From NCBI GenBank assembly GCA_016718875.1, contig JADKBL010000011.1, forward strand, positions 1 to 64,000: DNA of 64,000 nucleotides, read 5' to 3'. The stretch is from Bacteroidota bacterium (lineage in GTDB: Bacteria; Bacteroidota; Bacteroidia; Bacteroidales; VadinHA17). Position 1 is the stretch's first letter; every line of letters starts with the position of its first letter. Shown in pieces: positions 55,264-64,000 of the stretch. Position numbers and translations under genes: made by a program. The notes under the pieces are model-generated. The model was given only the letters and a program-made list of their open reading frames with translations, was not told where the DNA came from and searched no databases.

Positions 55264-58200
55264 ATGAAAAAACATGTTTTATTACTTATAGTGAGCCTGG
55301 TGATGTTGGCAGGAAAATTGGTAGCACAGCCTCCAGCCCCAACAGGATCAGCATCACGACAAATTACACATGGACAGTTTCTGCAGGAGGATCCATCATA
55401 GTGAATTCGGGATAAGCGAAGATATTAGCAGTAACCTCCTCAATACAAAAGTGAAAACCGCTACCGTCACTTATACCGATGGCAATGGCTGTAATCCCGC
55501 TTCTCCGACAAGCAAGACTAGAATGTTCATGCTCTTCCGGTTCCCGACCATCACCGGATCAGCATCAATTTGTGCATCCCGTCAACCGGGAATCATTATG
55601 CCACAGAAACCGGTAAGACAAATTACATATGGACAGTTTCTGCAGGAGGATCCATCACAGCAGGTTCGACAAGCGAAGATATTACAGTAACCTGGTCAAC
55701 AGTTGGTGCGAAAACCGTTACCGTCACTTATACCGATGGCAATGGTTGTAATCCCGTTTCTCCGACAAGCAAGACCGTAAATGTAAGCTCATGCCTTCCG
55801 GTTCCGACCATCACCGGATCAGCATCACTTGTGGCATCCCCGTCAACCGGGAATCATTATACCACAGAAACCGGTATGACAAATTACACATGGACAGTTT
55901 CTGCAGGAGGATCCATCACAGCAGGTTCGACAAGCGAAGATATTACAGTAACACTCGGTCAACAGTTGGTGCGAAAACTGTTACCGTCACTTATACCGAT
56001 GGCAATGGTTGTAATCCTGCTTCTCCGACAAGCAAGACCGTAAATGTCTATGCTTATACGGCCTGACCATCACCGGATCAGCATCAATTTGTGGCATCCC
56101 GTCAACCGGGAATCATTATACCACAGAAACCGGTATGACAAATTACACATGGACAGTTTCTGCAGGAGGATCCATCACAGCAGGTTCGACAAGCGAAGAT
56201 ATTACAGTAACCTGGTCAACAGTTGGTGCGAAAACTGTTACCGTCACTTATACCGATGGCAATGGTTGTAATCCTGCTTCTCCGACAAGCAAGACCGTAA
56301 ATGCCTATGCTCTTCCGGTTCCGACCATCACCGGATCAGCATCAATTTTGTGGCATCCCGTCAACCGGGAATCATTATACCACAGAAACCGGTATGACAA
56401 ATTACACATGGACAGTTTCTGCAGGAGGATCCATCACAGCAGGTTCGACAAGCGAAGATATTACAGTAACCTGGTCAACAGTTGGTGCGAAAACCGTTAC
56501 CGTCACTTATACCGATGGGAATGGTTGTAATCCGCTTCTCCGACAAGCGAGACTGTAAATGTCTATGCTTATACGGCTCCGACCATCACCGGATCAGCAT
56601 CAATTTGTGGCATCCCGTCAATCGGGAATCATTATACCACAGAAACCGGTATGACAAATTACACATGGACAGTTTCTGCAGGAGGATCCATCACAGCAGG
56701 TTCGACAAGCGAAGATATTACAGTAACCTGGTCAACAATTGGCGCGAAAACTGTTACCGTCACTTATACCGATGGCAATGGTTGTAATCCTGCTTCTCCG
56801 ACAAGCAAGACCGTAAATGTCTATGCTCCGGTTCCGACCATCACCGGGTCGACATCAATTTGTGACATCCCGTCAACCGGGAATCATTATACCACAGAAA
56901 CCGGTATGACAAATTACACATGGACAGTTTCTGCAGGAGGATCCATCACAGCAGGTTCGACAAGCGAAGATATTACAGTAACCTGGTCAACAGTTGGTGC
57001 GAAAACTGTTACCGTTACATATACCGATGGCAATGGTTGTAATCCTGCTTCTCCGACAAGCAAGACCGTAAATGTCTATGCTCTTCCGGTTCCGACCATC
57101 ACCGGATCAGCATCAATTTGTGGCATCCCGTCAACCGGGAATCATTATACCACAGAAACCGGTATGACAAATTACACATGGACAGTTTCTGCAGGAGGAT
57201 CCATCACAGCAGGTTCGACAAGCGAAGATATTACAGTAACCTGGTCAACAGTTGGTGCGAAAACTGTTACCGTCACTTATACCGATGGCAATGGTTGTAA
57301 TCCTGCTTCTCCGACAAGCAAGACCGTAAATGTCTATGCTTATACGGCCCGACCATCACCGGATCAGCATCAATTTGTGGCATCCCGTCAACCGGGAATC
57401 ATTATACCACAGAAACCGGTATGACAAATTACACATGGACAGTTTCTGCAGGAGGATCCATCACAGCAGGTTCGACAAGCGAAGATATTACAGTAACCTG
57501 GTCAACAGTTGGTGCGAAAACTGTTACCGTCACTTATACCGATGGCAATGGTTGTAATCCTGCTTCTCCGACAAGCAAGACCGTAAATGTCAATCCTATT
57601 CCAGTTCCTACTATATCTGGCCCGAACTCAGTATGTGAAACAAAAACTGGAAATATATATACAACAGAAGCAAGTAAAACATCATATACCTGGGCAATAC
57701 CAGCTGGAGGAACAATTACAGGAGGACAAGGTACAAATACAGCTACAGTTACATGGAATATGCCCGGCGCGCCGCAAACAATTAACGTGACATATATTTC
57801 AAATGGTTGTCCTGCAGCAGCGCCAACAGTTTATGATGTTACTGTTGTGCAAACCCACCCCTTCAAATGTCCAGATAAATGGAACCTTGAAGAAGGGTCA
57901 GACTGTTAACACAACATATGATTACACTGAAGGAGTTTGTTTTTGGAGGTAAAGGCTTCAACAGAGATACGATGGTACAGGAATCCTGATCCTTTCGAAC
58001 AGGGACCACTACAATGATCCAATGAAGTATGGAACAGATAATACTTACACACTTGAAAATGCAGACAGAAATAATTCTTTAAGGGTTGGAGTAAAACTTT
58101 ATGATGGAGCCACACTCATGAATGAAGTTTTTAGTTCATGGGTTGCTGTTGGTGATTATGCTCCAACTGCCACAAATGTAAATATTGTCGGGAATATCAG

Positions 58201-61200
58201 GTCTGGATTAACAGTATATGGTACATATACTTACAGCGATGTGGAAAATGATCCTGAGGATACACCAACTTTTAAATGGTATTGGTCAAATACGAATGAC
58301 GGTAACGGGTTAAATGATCTGAATGTTTCTGGTCAAAGTTATACAATAAGTCATTCTATTTGTTATGATAAATATTTATATTTTGAAGTAACTCCGAAAG
58401 CCTCATCAGGGACACTTAATGGATCTCCCGTTTTATCTCCATTTAAAGGGAAAGTAGCTAATTCTGCCCCTGTTGCATCTTCAGTAAGTATAGATGGATT
58501 TCTTGAGCCTGGCCAGATTTTAAATGGACACTATACTTATTCAGATACAGAAAATGATTTGGAAAGTGGCAGTACTCTTAAGTGGTATTGGTCATCGACT
58601 CTGAACGGCACATATGCGGATGATGTTCAAGGCATTTCAGGACATTAACCCTTGCTGATCATGGAAAATATTTCAGATTTGCTGTTATTCCAAAGGCAGG
58701 AACAGGATCAACAACCGGATCCGAAACATCTCCTATTACAGGCTATGGACCAGTGAATTCAAAACCTGTTGCTACAGGTCTGTCTGTAACACCTTCTACA
58801 ATTTCGGTTGGTACAACGCTTACAGGACACTATAGTGTTGATGACCCGGATCCGGCTGATGATCCGACCGCATATGCCACTTTCAGATGGCTTAGAACCG
58901 GGGGCATGCCTATCCCCGGTGCTACTGGTGATATGTATACACTTACTGCTGCTGATGAAGGTTACACAATTACTTTTGAGGTTACGCCTCATTCCACAAC
59001 CGGATATCCGACAACAGGTGATATAGCATTGTGTTCGACAGCTACTTTTGTCCCGGTTGATCCTCTTAGTCCAAAGCCTATCGCAACAGACGTATGTATT
59101 CAGGGTATAAGGGCTTGGGCAGACGTTAACAGCAAAATATACTTTACTCATTTACAAGGCCAGAAGGCGCTTCAGTTCGAAAATGGTATTTGGGAACTAC
59201 TGAAATTGGTTCCAGGTTGGACATATCCTATTGTTAACGCAAGTGATATTTCGAGTTCTCAGGAAATAACATTTAAAGTTACACCTGTATCTGACAATAA
59301 TCCTATTGATATATCAGGACCGACAATTACAAGTGCTCCATTAGCAAGAATCACACTTAGCCAGGTTGACTATCAAGAGACTGTTGAATCAGTTCCACTT
59401 ACGGCAAATGTTTCAGGAGGGGTATTCTCCGGGCCGCATGTTACTGATGGTATATTCTCCCCCAAAGATGCAGGAATTCCTGGGTCGCCATATACAATAA
59501 ACTACAATTATTCAATTATCAATACTTCAAATACTTGTTCTCAACAGGCCTCAAAAAACCTTTCTGTATCCATAGCTACTACTTCTTTTAGTACTGTTAA
59601 TCCTGTTTATTGTAGTGATGATGCACCATTTTTGGTAACAGTACAAGCTTTACCTGTTGGTTCAAGACCTTATCCTTATATTCCACAATATTATGGGTTT
59701 TATGTCAACAGTGCTTATGGAGATCAATCAGCTGTTGGATCAGAAGTAATACCCGATCCTTACCCTGGTGGAAATCCTAAATGGTCAGTAATGATTGATC
59801 CTTCAAAACTAAATCCTGGATACAATTATCTGTATTTATACTATTTTGACGACCCATCTTATACACGCCTATATCTTCTTTCAGCAGTTTTTCAAGTTGA
59901 AAAGGTAGGAACTATAACCGAAATAAGTAATTTAAATTCAGCTTATTGTGCTGAAGATAATATTCAAGATATTCAGGTTTATGGACTATATCCCAGAGGA
60001 ACGGGTGAATATGCTACCTGGACAGGAGATATCCTGACAAATAAAACCAGCTTAATTGCAAAAGTAAATCCTTCATCAGGAACACCTGGTCAGGTATATC
60101 CAATCACATATCAATTTACCACGGCAAAAGGATGTAAAAGCAATATTTTAACAAAGAATGTTACAATAAATCCTATGCCTGACGCTTCTTTTAATATTGA
60201 TCCTTTATTCGATCTGAATGGGAACGGAGTTCAACTGGAACCTGTTACAGTTCCCGAAATTAGTTATGAAGCCTCATTTGTTGGTCCCGGAGTGATAAAA
60301 GTTGAAGACAGCCCGGGGATTTTTGTCTACAAATTCCTCCCGGGAATTGCCGAAGAAGGACCAAAAACTTTAGGTTATAAGGTTACAACAGATAAAGGTT
60401 GCTATGATGAAAAAACACAAACAACAAATGTGGAAAAAGCGACAGGTACATTCAATGGTATACCATCAAAGATTTGCTATTCAGATCAGACGTTTAACAT
60501 ATCAGTATCTGATCTTCCTGATGGTACATATGCTTGCGATCCGGTTAACTTCCGGAATGCGAAAAACAGTCTTGTATGGACACCCGGCACAGTCAATGCT
60601 CAGTATAATGTTGCTGCTGCAGGAGCAGGCTATGATACATTGTTCTTTACATACAAGAAGCAAAATGTCAATTTCACAATTAAAAAATCCTGTGTATATT
60701 GATTTGGTAGGTAAAATCACTATAACAGGACTTAAAGATGAGTATTGTGATTATGAGGATGTCGCTACCGTCAGGCATTGGTGGAAAATTCAACAGGTAA
60801 TGGGACATTCACTTTCACCGGGCCAGCTGCAGCATTTACAGACTACTCTGGCTATGCAACTCTTGATCCGACGAAAGTAACTCCCGGAACAACATTCAAC
60901 GTTAACTATAATTTTATTTCCAATGTTAATGGTTCCAACTGTCCTAAGACTGAGACACTACCTGTTCTGATTAATCCATCTCCTTCTGTAAGTATTATTA
61001 ATAACAGAACTACAGTAAATATAAAAGAGACACCTGTAGTATTATCAGGAACTCCATCTGAAGGAATATTTAGTGGAAGAGGTGTTTACAAATCAGGGAG
61101 TAATTATGTGTTCGATCCATTTGTTGCCGGACTCGGAGATGCAGAGTTCTCACTTTCTTATACAGATATCAAGGGTTGTTCTGCAACTAAAAAGGATACA

Positions 61201-63783
61201 CTAACTGTTGCAGCTGCATCTGGAACAATAAATGGTCTGAATACAAACAACCAGTATTGTTATGATGGTCTGAAGGATACATTAACCTACACTTCACCGA
61301 AACCCTGGAATAACGGATCATTCTCAGGTGCAGGCATTACAAATATCGCATCTGCAAAAGCACTCTTCGATCCCGCTAAAGCCGGCAAGGGTGATCACGA
61401 CCTGGTATTCACATATTCTGATAACTTCGGTACAGTTTTCAATGTATCTGCAACTGTAAATGTTGACTCACTTGGAGTTGTAGAAATTAAGCCTCTGGCT
61501 GCAGGAGATGAATACTGTAACAACGATGCTCCTTTTGAACTGATAACAACACCACGAGGCGGAGTATTTACAGGTCCTGTTACAGCAGGTAATCTGAATC
61601 CTTCAAAAGCACTTGGGGATACTGCTGTTACATATACTTATCTTAATGTAAGAACAGGGTGCTCAATTACAGGCAGAGTGCCTTTCACTATTCACCCGGC
61701 ACCCGTCGTATCATTTGCAACATCAGATATATGTATCGAAAACGAAACAGATAGTATCAGGTTCCTAAACAATACAACATCTGCAGACGCCATAAGCAAC
61801 TGGCTGTGGTCATTCTCTGATATAGGAGGAACAGACCTGAGCAGCAAGCAATCACCCGCATATATATTCAAATCAGGGGGCCAGCATCTTATAACACTTA
61901 CAGCAACCACAATAAATAACTGTGTTGTTAAGAAAGATCTTACTGCTGACCTTGGTGTTAAGCCCAGAGCTGATTTTTACTGGACCAACGAGTGCTATGT
62001 TCCGGGAGATTCAATTATGCTGTTTGATACCACTTTCTCATCTTCTGCCATTGTCTCCAGAAGCTGGAACTTCTTTGACGGGAGTCCTCTGAGAACTGGC
62101 ACAAAACAAAAGTATCCGAAGAATTCAATAGGAGCTATCCCTGTTCAGTATATTGTAAAGACTGCATATGCAAACTGTTCTGATACAGTTACAAAGAACA
62201 TCTATGTGCGACCAAATATTGTTCTTGGTGCTGACGGATACTTCGAAGACTTTGAATCAGGTAACGGCGGATGGTCGAAAGGTGATGAAAGCCTTAACAG
62301 CTGGTCCCTGGGCACTCCTGACCGGAAAACAATAAAATCTGCTGCATCAGGTGTTACTGCATGGTTCACTAAGTTCGATTCCACCAGGACTGAATCATCC
62401 TCAGTTGTTTCTCCGTGTTTTGACTTTACGAAAATTGAGCGGCCAATGGTTAGCCTTGGCCTTTGGAGAAACTTTAAGGAAGAGGCTGATGGAGTTGCTA
62501 TCCAGTACAGGATAGGTGATGCGGGATCATGGAAATATGTGGGAACCCTGGAAGATGGGATAAACTGGTATAATTCAGTTCTGATTAATGGTAAACCCGG
62601 AGGCAGTCAGCTTGGCTGGACAACAAAAGTTGCTGATCCGAAATGGACTGAAGCAAGGCATTCACTTGATGACCTAAAGGGTAAGAAGGATGTAAAATTC
62701 AGAATGGCATACGGGTCCGATGGAAATGCCAGGGGAAGTGAGGGAATGGCCTTTGATGACATCTTTATCGGTGAAAGAAAACGGAATGTCCTGCTCGAGC
62801 ATTTTGCAAATACAACATCTTCAAGAAGCAGTGAAGCAACTGCGATGATTAACGATATAGATATTGACAATGACAAGGATGTGGTTAATATTCAGTACCA
62901 TACCAATTTCCCCGGAGTTGACTCATTCTATGTCAGCAACCCTGCTGATGCAAGTGCCAGAATCCTGTATTATGGTCTTACCAAGGCTCCATATTCATTC
63001 GTAGATGGAGGCACGAAAAAAGAACATGCAGTTATTTTCGATTATTCGGAAACCGAACTGGACAACAGCCTGACCAAGATAGACGCCAATGAAATAGTCA
63101 GAAGAGGCCTTATAAGTCCTTTATTTGATATCAGGCTTGATTCACTGAGTGTTTCAGGAGGTGTGCTTACTATAAGCGGGAATATTGTCGCACTTGATGA
63201 TACAACACTCACCAATCTAAATCTTTATCTTGCAGTTATCGAGAAAACCAACAGCAAGTATACAGGTGCAGCTGGTGAAACATTGTTCCGCAACGTCTTC
63301 AGGAAATTTGTACCTGATGCTGCCGGGATCAACCTCGGAAAAACATGGACTAAAGGAGTTGCTGTGCCAATTCAGGATCAGACATGGATAATCTCAAAGA
63401 CTCTCAATTCTTCAGATATTGAGGTAGTGGCATTTATCCAGAACAGTGTTACCAAGGAGGTCTACCAGGCCGCATCAATGCTCAAGCCTAAGATAACCGT
63501 TGGTATTGAGAAGCCCGGTATGCTTGATAATATCGATTATGCTCTCTATCCGAACCCGGCTAAGCATCAGCTGACAATACGGTTTGGTGAGCCTCTCGAA
63601 AAGGATACAGATATCTTTATCTATGACTTCGGCGGAGCGATTATCAGGACCTATAAGACAGGATCAGGTGAAACCGAATTCGTTATCGATGATCTTGGAC
63701 TCAAGGATGGTATTTATCTCATAAAAGTATCTTCCGGTGGTGTTAGCTATGGATTCAGGAAACTGATTATTTCCGGTAGTTAG
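55264..63783 (+). CDS. Giant T9SS-secreted PKD/Ig-like repeat adhesin (broken by many frameshifts)
   Basis: The whole 8.5 kb reads as one gene of about 2,800 residues. A signal peptide (KKHVLLLIVSLVMLAGKLVA) starts at ATG 55264; eight near-identical 86-residue PKD/Ig-like repeats follow (55547-57600), then a diverged repeat, further Ig-like domains, PKD domains, a MAM/ConA-like domain, an Omp28-like thioredoxin-fold domain without its CxxC, and a C-terminal type A sorting domain. Proteins of this layout are exported by T9SS and act in adhesion or gliding. The reading frame changes at many points, both within the repeats and later (near 57850-58030, 58640, 60690 and 60775), including a ~60-base deletion near 55367. 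I treat these as sequencing or assembly faults because the domains continue cleanly across them. It lies 53 bases after the lipoprotein gene. Confidence 0.7.
55547..57600 (+). repeat. Eight tandem 258-bp coding repeats
   Basis: Units begin at 55547, 55807, 56066, 56324, 56582, 56837, 57095 and 57352, each opening ACCATCACCGG. The period is 255-260 (258 typical, 86 codons). The encoded unit runs PVPTITGSASICGIPSTGNH ... to TDGNGCNPASPTSKTVNVYA. Copies are nearly identical at the DNA level, so they are recent duplications or are kept alike by recombination. A shortened copy precedes them (55352) and a diverged one follows (about 57600-57850). Two junction types alternate (ALPVP and AYTAP). Confidence 0.9.
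58022..58648 (+). CDS. Adhesin segment: Ig-like domains
   Basis: An open stretch of 208 codons inside the giant adhesin. It carries two similar Ig-like domains of the type APTATNVNIVGNIRSGLTVY ... TYSDVENDPEDTPTFKWYW and APVASSVSIDGFLEPGQIL ... TYSDTENDLESGSTLKWYW. It ends by frameshift at 58640-58648; the family continues as ISG-QTLTLADHGKYFRFAV-type sequence in the next frame. It is not a separate gene. Confidence 0.6.
   Translation: MKYGTDNTYTLENADRNNSLRVGVKLYDGATLMNEVFSSWVAVGDYAPTATNVNIVGNIRSGLTVYGTYTYSDVENDPEDTPTFKWYWSNTNDGNGLNDLNVSGQSYTISHSICYDKYLYFEVTPKASSGTLNGSPVLSPFKGKVANSAPVASSVSIDGFLEPGQILNGHYTYSDTENDLESGSTLKWYWSSTLNGTYADDVQGISGH
58753..60702 (+). CDS. Adhesin segment: Ig-like and surface-repeat domains
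   Basis: An open stretch of 649 codons inside the giant adhesin. It opens with an Ig-like domain (PVATGLSVTPSTISVGTTLT) and then has several units with the pattern GGVFSGPHV ... FSPKDAGIPG ... YTINYNYS and CSDDAPFLVTV, a style common in Bacteroidota surface proteins. It ends at 60702 by frameshift (IKKSCVY); the next frame continues KNPVYIDLVGKITITGLKDE to about 60775, where a further shift leads into the last segment. Confidence 0.65.
   Translation: MNSKPVATGLSVTPSTISVGTTLTGHYSVDDPDPADDPTAYATFRWLRTGGMPIPGATGDMYTLTAADEGYTITFEVTPHSTTGYPTTGDIALCSTATFVPVDPLSPKPIATDVCIQGIRAWADVNSKIYFTHLQGQKALQFENGIWELLKLVPGWTYPIVNASDISSSQEITFKVTPVSDNNPIDISGPTITSAPLARITLSQVDYQETVESVPLTANVSGGVFSGPHVTDGIFSPKDAGIPGSPYTINYNYSIINTSNTCSQQASKNLSVSIATTSFSTVNPVYCSDDAPFLVTVQALPVGSRPYPYIPQYYGFYVNSAYGDQSAVGSEVIPDPYPGGNPKWSVMIDPSKLNPGYNYLYLYYFDDPSYTRLYLLSAVFQVEKVGTITEISNLNSAYCAEDNIQDIQVYGLYPRGTGEYATWTGDILTNKTSLIAKVNPSSGTPGQVYPITYQFTTAKGCKSNILTKNVTINPMPDASFNIDPLFDLNGNGVQLEPVTVPEISYEASFVGPGVIKVEDSPGIFVYKFLPGIAEEGPKTLGYKVTTDKGCYDEKTQTTNVEKATGTFNGIPSKICYSDQTFNISVSDLPDGTYACDPVNFRNAKNSLVWTPGTVNAQYNVAAAGAGYDTLFFTYKKQNVNFTIKKSCVY
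60778..63783 (+). CDS. Adhesin segment: PKD, MAM/ConA-like and Omp28-like domains with T9SS sorting signal
   Basis: The last 1001 codons of the giant adhesin, uninterrupted. Surface-repeat units (GIFSGRGV, FDPAKAGKGDHDLVFTY) are followed by two PKD-like domains (about 305-475, NWLWSFSDIGG and SRSWNFFDGS). A MAM/ConA-like domain follows at about 485-660 (EDFESGNGGWSKGD). An Omp28-like thioredoxin-fold domain at about 665-900 has the active-site cysteines replaced (EHFANTTSSRSSE). The type A T9SS sorting domain is at about 920-1001 (LYPNPAKHQLTIRF ... GIYLIKVSSGG). The sorting domain shows the protein is exported across the outer membrane and anchored. Confidence 0.8.
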   Translation: MVENSTGNGTFTFTGPAAAFTDYSGYATLDPTKVTPGTTFNVNYNFISNVNGSNCPKTETLPVLINPSPSVSIINNRTTVNIKETPVVLSGTPSEGIFSGRGVYKSGSNYVFDPFVAGLGDAEFSLSYTDIKGCSATKKDTLTVAAASGTINGLNTNNQYCYDGLKDTLTYTSPKPWNNGSFSGAGITNIASAKALFDPAKAGKGDHDLVFTYSDNFGTVFNVSATVNVDSLGVVEIKPLAAGDEYCNNDAPFELITTPRGGVFTGPVTAGNLNPSKALGDTAVTYTYLNVRTGCSITGRVPFTIHPAPVVSFATSDICIENETDSIRFLNNTTSADAISNWLWSFSDIGGTDLSSKQSPAYIFKSGGQHLITLTATTINNCVVKKDLTADLGVKPRADFYWTNECYVPGDSIMLFDTTFSSSAIVSRSWNFFDGSPLRTGTKQKYPKNSIGAIPVQYIVKTAYANCSDTVTKNIYVRPNIVLGADGYFEDFESGNGGWSKGDESLNSWSLGTPDRKTIKSAASGVTAWFTKFDSTRTESSSVVSPCFDFTKIERPMVSLGLWRNFKEEADGVAIQYRIGDAGSWKYVGTLEDGINWYNSVLINGKPGGSQLGWTTKVADPKWTEARHSLDDLKGKKDVKFRMAYGSDGNARGSEGMAFDDIFIGERKRNVLLEHFANTTSSRSSEATAMINDIDIDNDKDVVNIQYHTNFPGVDSFYVSNPADASARILYYGLTKAPYSFVDGGTKKEHAVIFDYSETELDNSLTKIDANEIVRRGLISPLFDIRLDSLSVSGGVLTISGNIVALDDTTLTNLNLYLAVIEKTNSKYTGAAGETLFRNVFRKFVPDAAGINLGKTWTKGVAVPIQDQTWIISKTLNSSDIEVVAFIQNSVTKEVYQAASMLKPKITVGIEKPGMLDNIDYALYPNPAKHQLTIRFGEPLEKDTDIFIYDFGGAIIRTYKTGSGETEFVIDDLGLKDGIYLIKVSSGGVSYGFRKLIISGS

Positions 63784-63792
63784 CCCTCTTTT

Positions 63793-63893
63793 AACCACAG
63801 AGGACACAGAGTTTTATGCACGGAGGGCACAGAGAGGAGTTGGCAAAACTCCTTTGTGCCCTTTGTGTATTTTTCTCTGTGGACTCTGTGTTT
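63793..63893. repeat. CACAGAG-family palindrome after the adhesin (no gene inside)
   Basis: The left arm CCACAGAGGACACAGAG ... GGGCACAGAGAGGAGTT pairs with a right arm AACTCCTTTGTGCCCTTT ... CTCTGTGGACTCTGTG around a five-base loop (GGCAA). Ends and unit spacing match the arms of the GxxExxY element, but only about 100 bases long and without a gene. It may double as a terminator for the adhesin; the gpmI promoter lies right after it. Confidence 0.8.
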
Positions 63894-63903
63894 AAAAAAT
63901 CAC

Positions 63904-63911
63904 TAAATTTG
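63904..63911 (+). promoter_or_regulatory. -7 box of gpmI (TAAATTTG)
   Basis: TAAATTTG fits TAnnTTTG, 43 bases before the gpmI ATG and immediately downstream of the palindrome at 63793-63893. Confidence 0.5.
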
Positions 63912-63953
63912 CACCTTAATTTTATGATTAAGTTTTAATTACACATTTATAAT

Positions 63954-64000
63954 ATGAAGAATAAAAAGACTTTACTGATGATCCTCGATGGATGGGGTAT
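63954..64000 (+). CDS. gpmI: 2,3-bisphosphoglycerate-independent phosphoglycerate mutase, N-terminal start (partial)
   Basis: Only the first 15 codons are in the window: MKNKKTLLMILDGWG. The block LMILDGWG is the conserved opening of the cofactor-independent phosphoglycerate mutase, with the first metal-binding aspartate. The rest lies beyond the window. It is preceded by its own -7 box and separated from the adhesin by a palindromic repeat. Confidence 0.8.
   Translation, partial: MKNKKTLLMILDGWG

Noticed and set aside
55547..57600. CRISPR-like or satellite array
   Set aside because: The 258-bp period is far too long for CRISPR and the units encode a continuous PKD/Ig-like protein repeat.
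58759..59151. Minus-strand 130-codon frame, cysteine/arginine rich
   Set aside because: Composition is what the reverse of an Asp/Thr/Pro-rich adhesin gives; no support as a gene.
44728..63783. Antiphage defence island based on the nSTAND gene
   Set aside because: The nSTAND protein is membrane-spanning with WD40, and neighbours are envelope and adhesin genes; no restriction, toxin or other defence genes are present.

Overview
The window is about 42-45% GC by eye and reads as a chromosomal contig from a member of the Bacteroidota, most likely an uncultured anaerobic or facultative Bacteroidia lineage. The support is: a giant secreted protein ending in a type IX secretion (T9SS) type A sorting domain; PKD/Ig-like adhesin repeats; Bacteroidota-type -7 promoter boxes (TAnnTTTG) before several genes; few strong Shine-Dalgarno sequences; a 580-residue LysRS; and an L-fucose isomerase/kinase pair with a GH51 arabinofuranosidase. 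No rRNA, tRNA, CRISPR array, integrase or recognisable transposase was seen. No stretch longer than 300 bases lacks a gene.

Layout. 1-6020: the 3' end of purH, then the rod-shape operon mreB-mreC-mreD-mrdA-rodA. 6021-16000: acpH, a cDPGS-like GTPase, pgi, a DUF2807 surface protein, and a minus-strand run lysS-methyltransferase-upp-ABC ATPase-ABC permease. 16007-22779: a minus-strand catabolic/redox run fucI-fucK-class IV aminotransferase-Tat FAD oxidoreductase-membrane polyferredoxin. 22908-26237: lipA-lipB-recJ. 26230-29536: an HhH/beta-barrel protein, a GxxExxY nuclease-like gene bracketed by a 16-bp perfect inverted repeat, and a small outer-membrane protein. 29649-37694: GH51, purE, hpt, adk, obgE, PAP2 phosphatase, lplA, plsC and an orphan Rossmann-like protein. 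37699-44606: a membrane-anchored MutS-like ATPase, parE, parC, aroK. 44728-63783: a six-gene co-directional cluster (NTT/MFS-like transporter fused to HEAT repeats, membrane SpoIIE-type phosphatase, nSTAND-WD40 membrane ATPase, TPR + beta-barrel protein, propeller lipoprotein, giant T9SS adhesin with near-identical 258-bp tandem repeats). 63954 to the end: the start of gpmI.

How the genes fit together. Cell-wall elongation, lipoylation (synthesis and salvage), purine/pyrimidine metabolism and chromosome decatenation make up the housekeeping core. The 44.7-63.8 kb cluster looks like a membrane signalling module placed upstream of a secreted adhesin. Its genes are separated by only a few bases, which suggests co-transcription and a common job, but that job is inferred.

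Quality. At least seven genes, some of them normally essential, are split by single-base insertions or deletions, mostly in short homopolymers (rodA, cDPGS-like GTPase, DUF2807, small OMP, parE, SpoIIE phosphatase, propeller lipoprotein). The giant adhesin has many more. This pattern points to sequencing or assembly error rather than decay, so these genes are described across their frameshifts. The parE lesion, which removes the TOPRIM aspartate motif, is larger and needs separate explanation.

Most interesting. (1) The GxxExxY gene inside the inverted CACAGAGGACACAAAG repeats, together with two gene-less palindromes of the same family elsewhere, looks like a small repeat/nuclease system comparable in layout to REP-RAYT or MITE-transposase pairs. 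(2) The transporter-HEAT / SpoIIE / nSTAND-WD40 / barrel / adhesin cluster.
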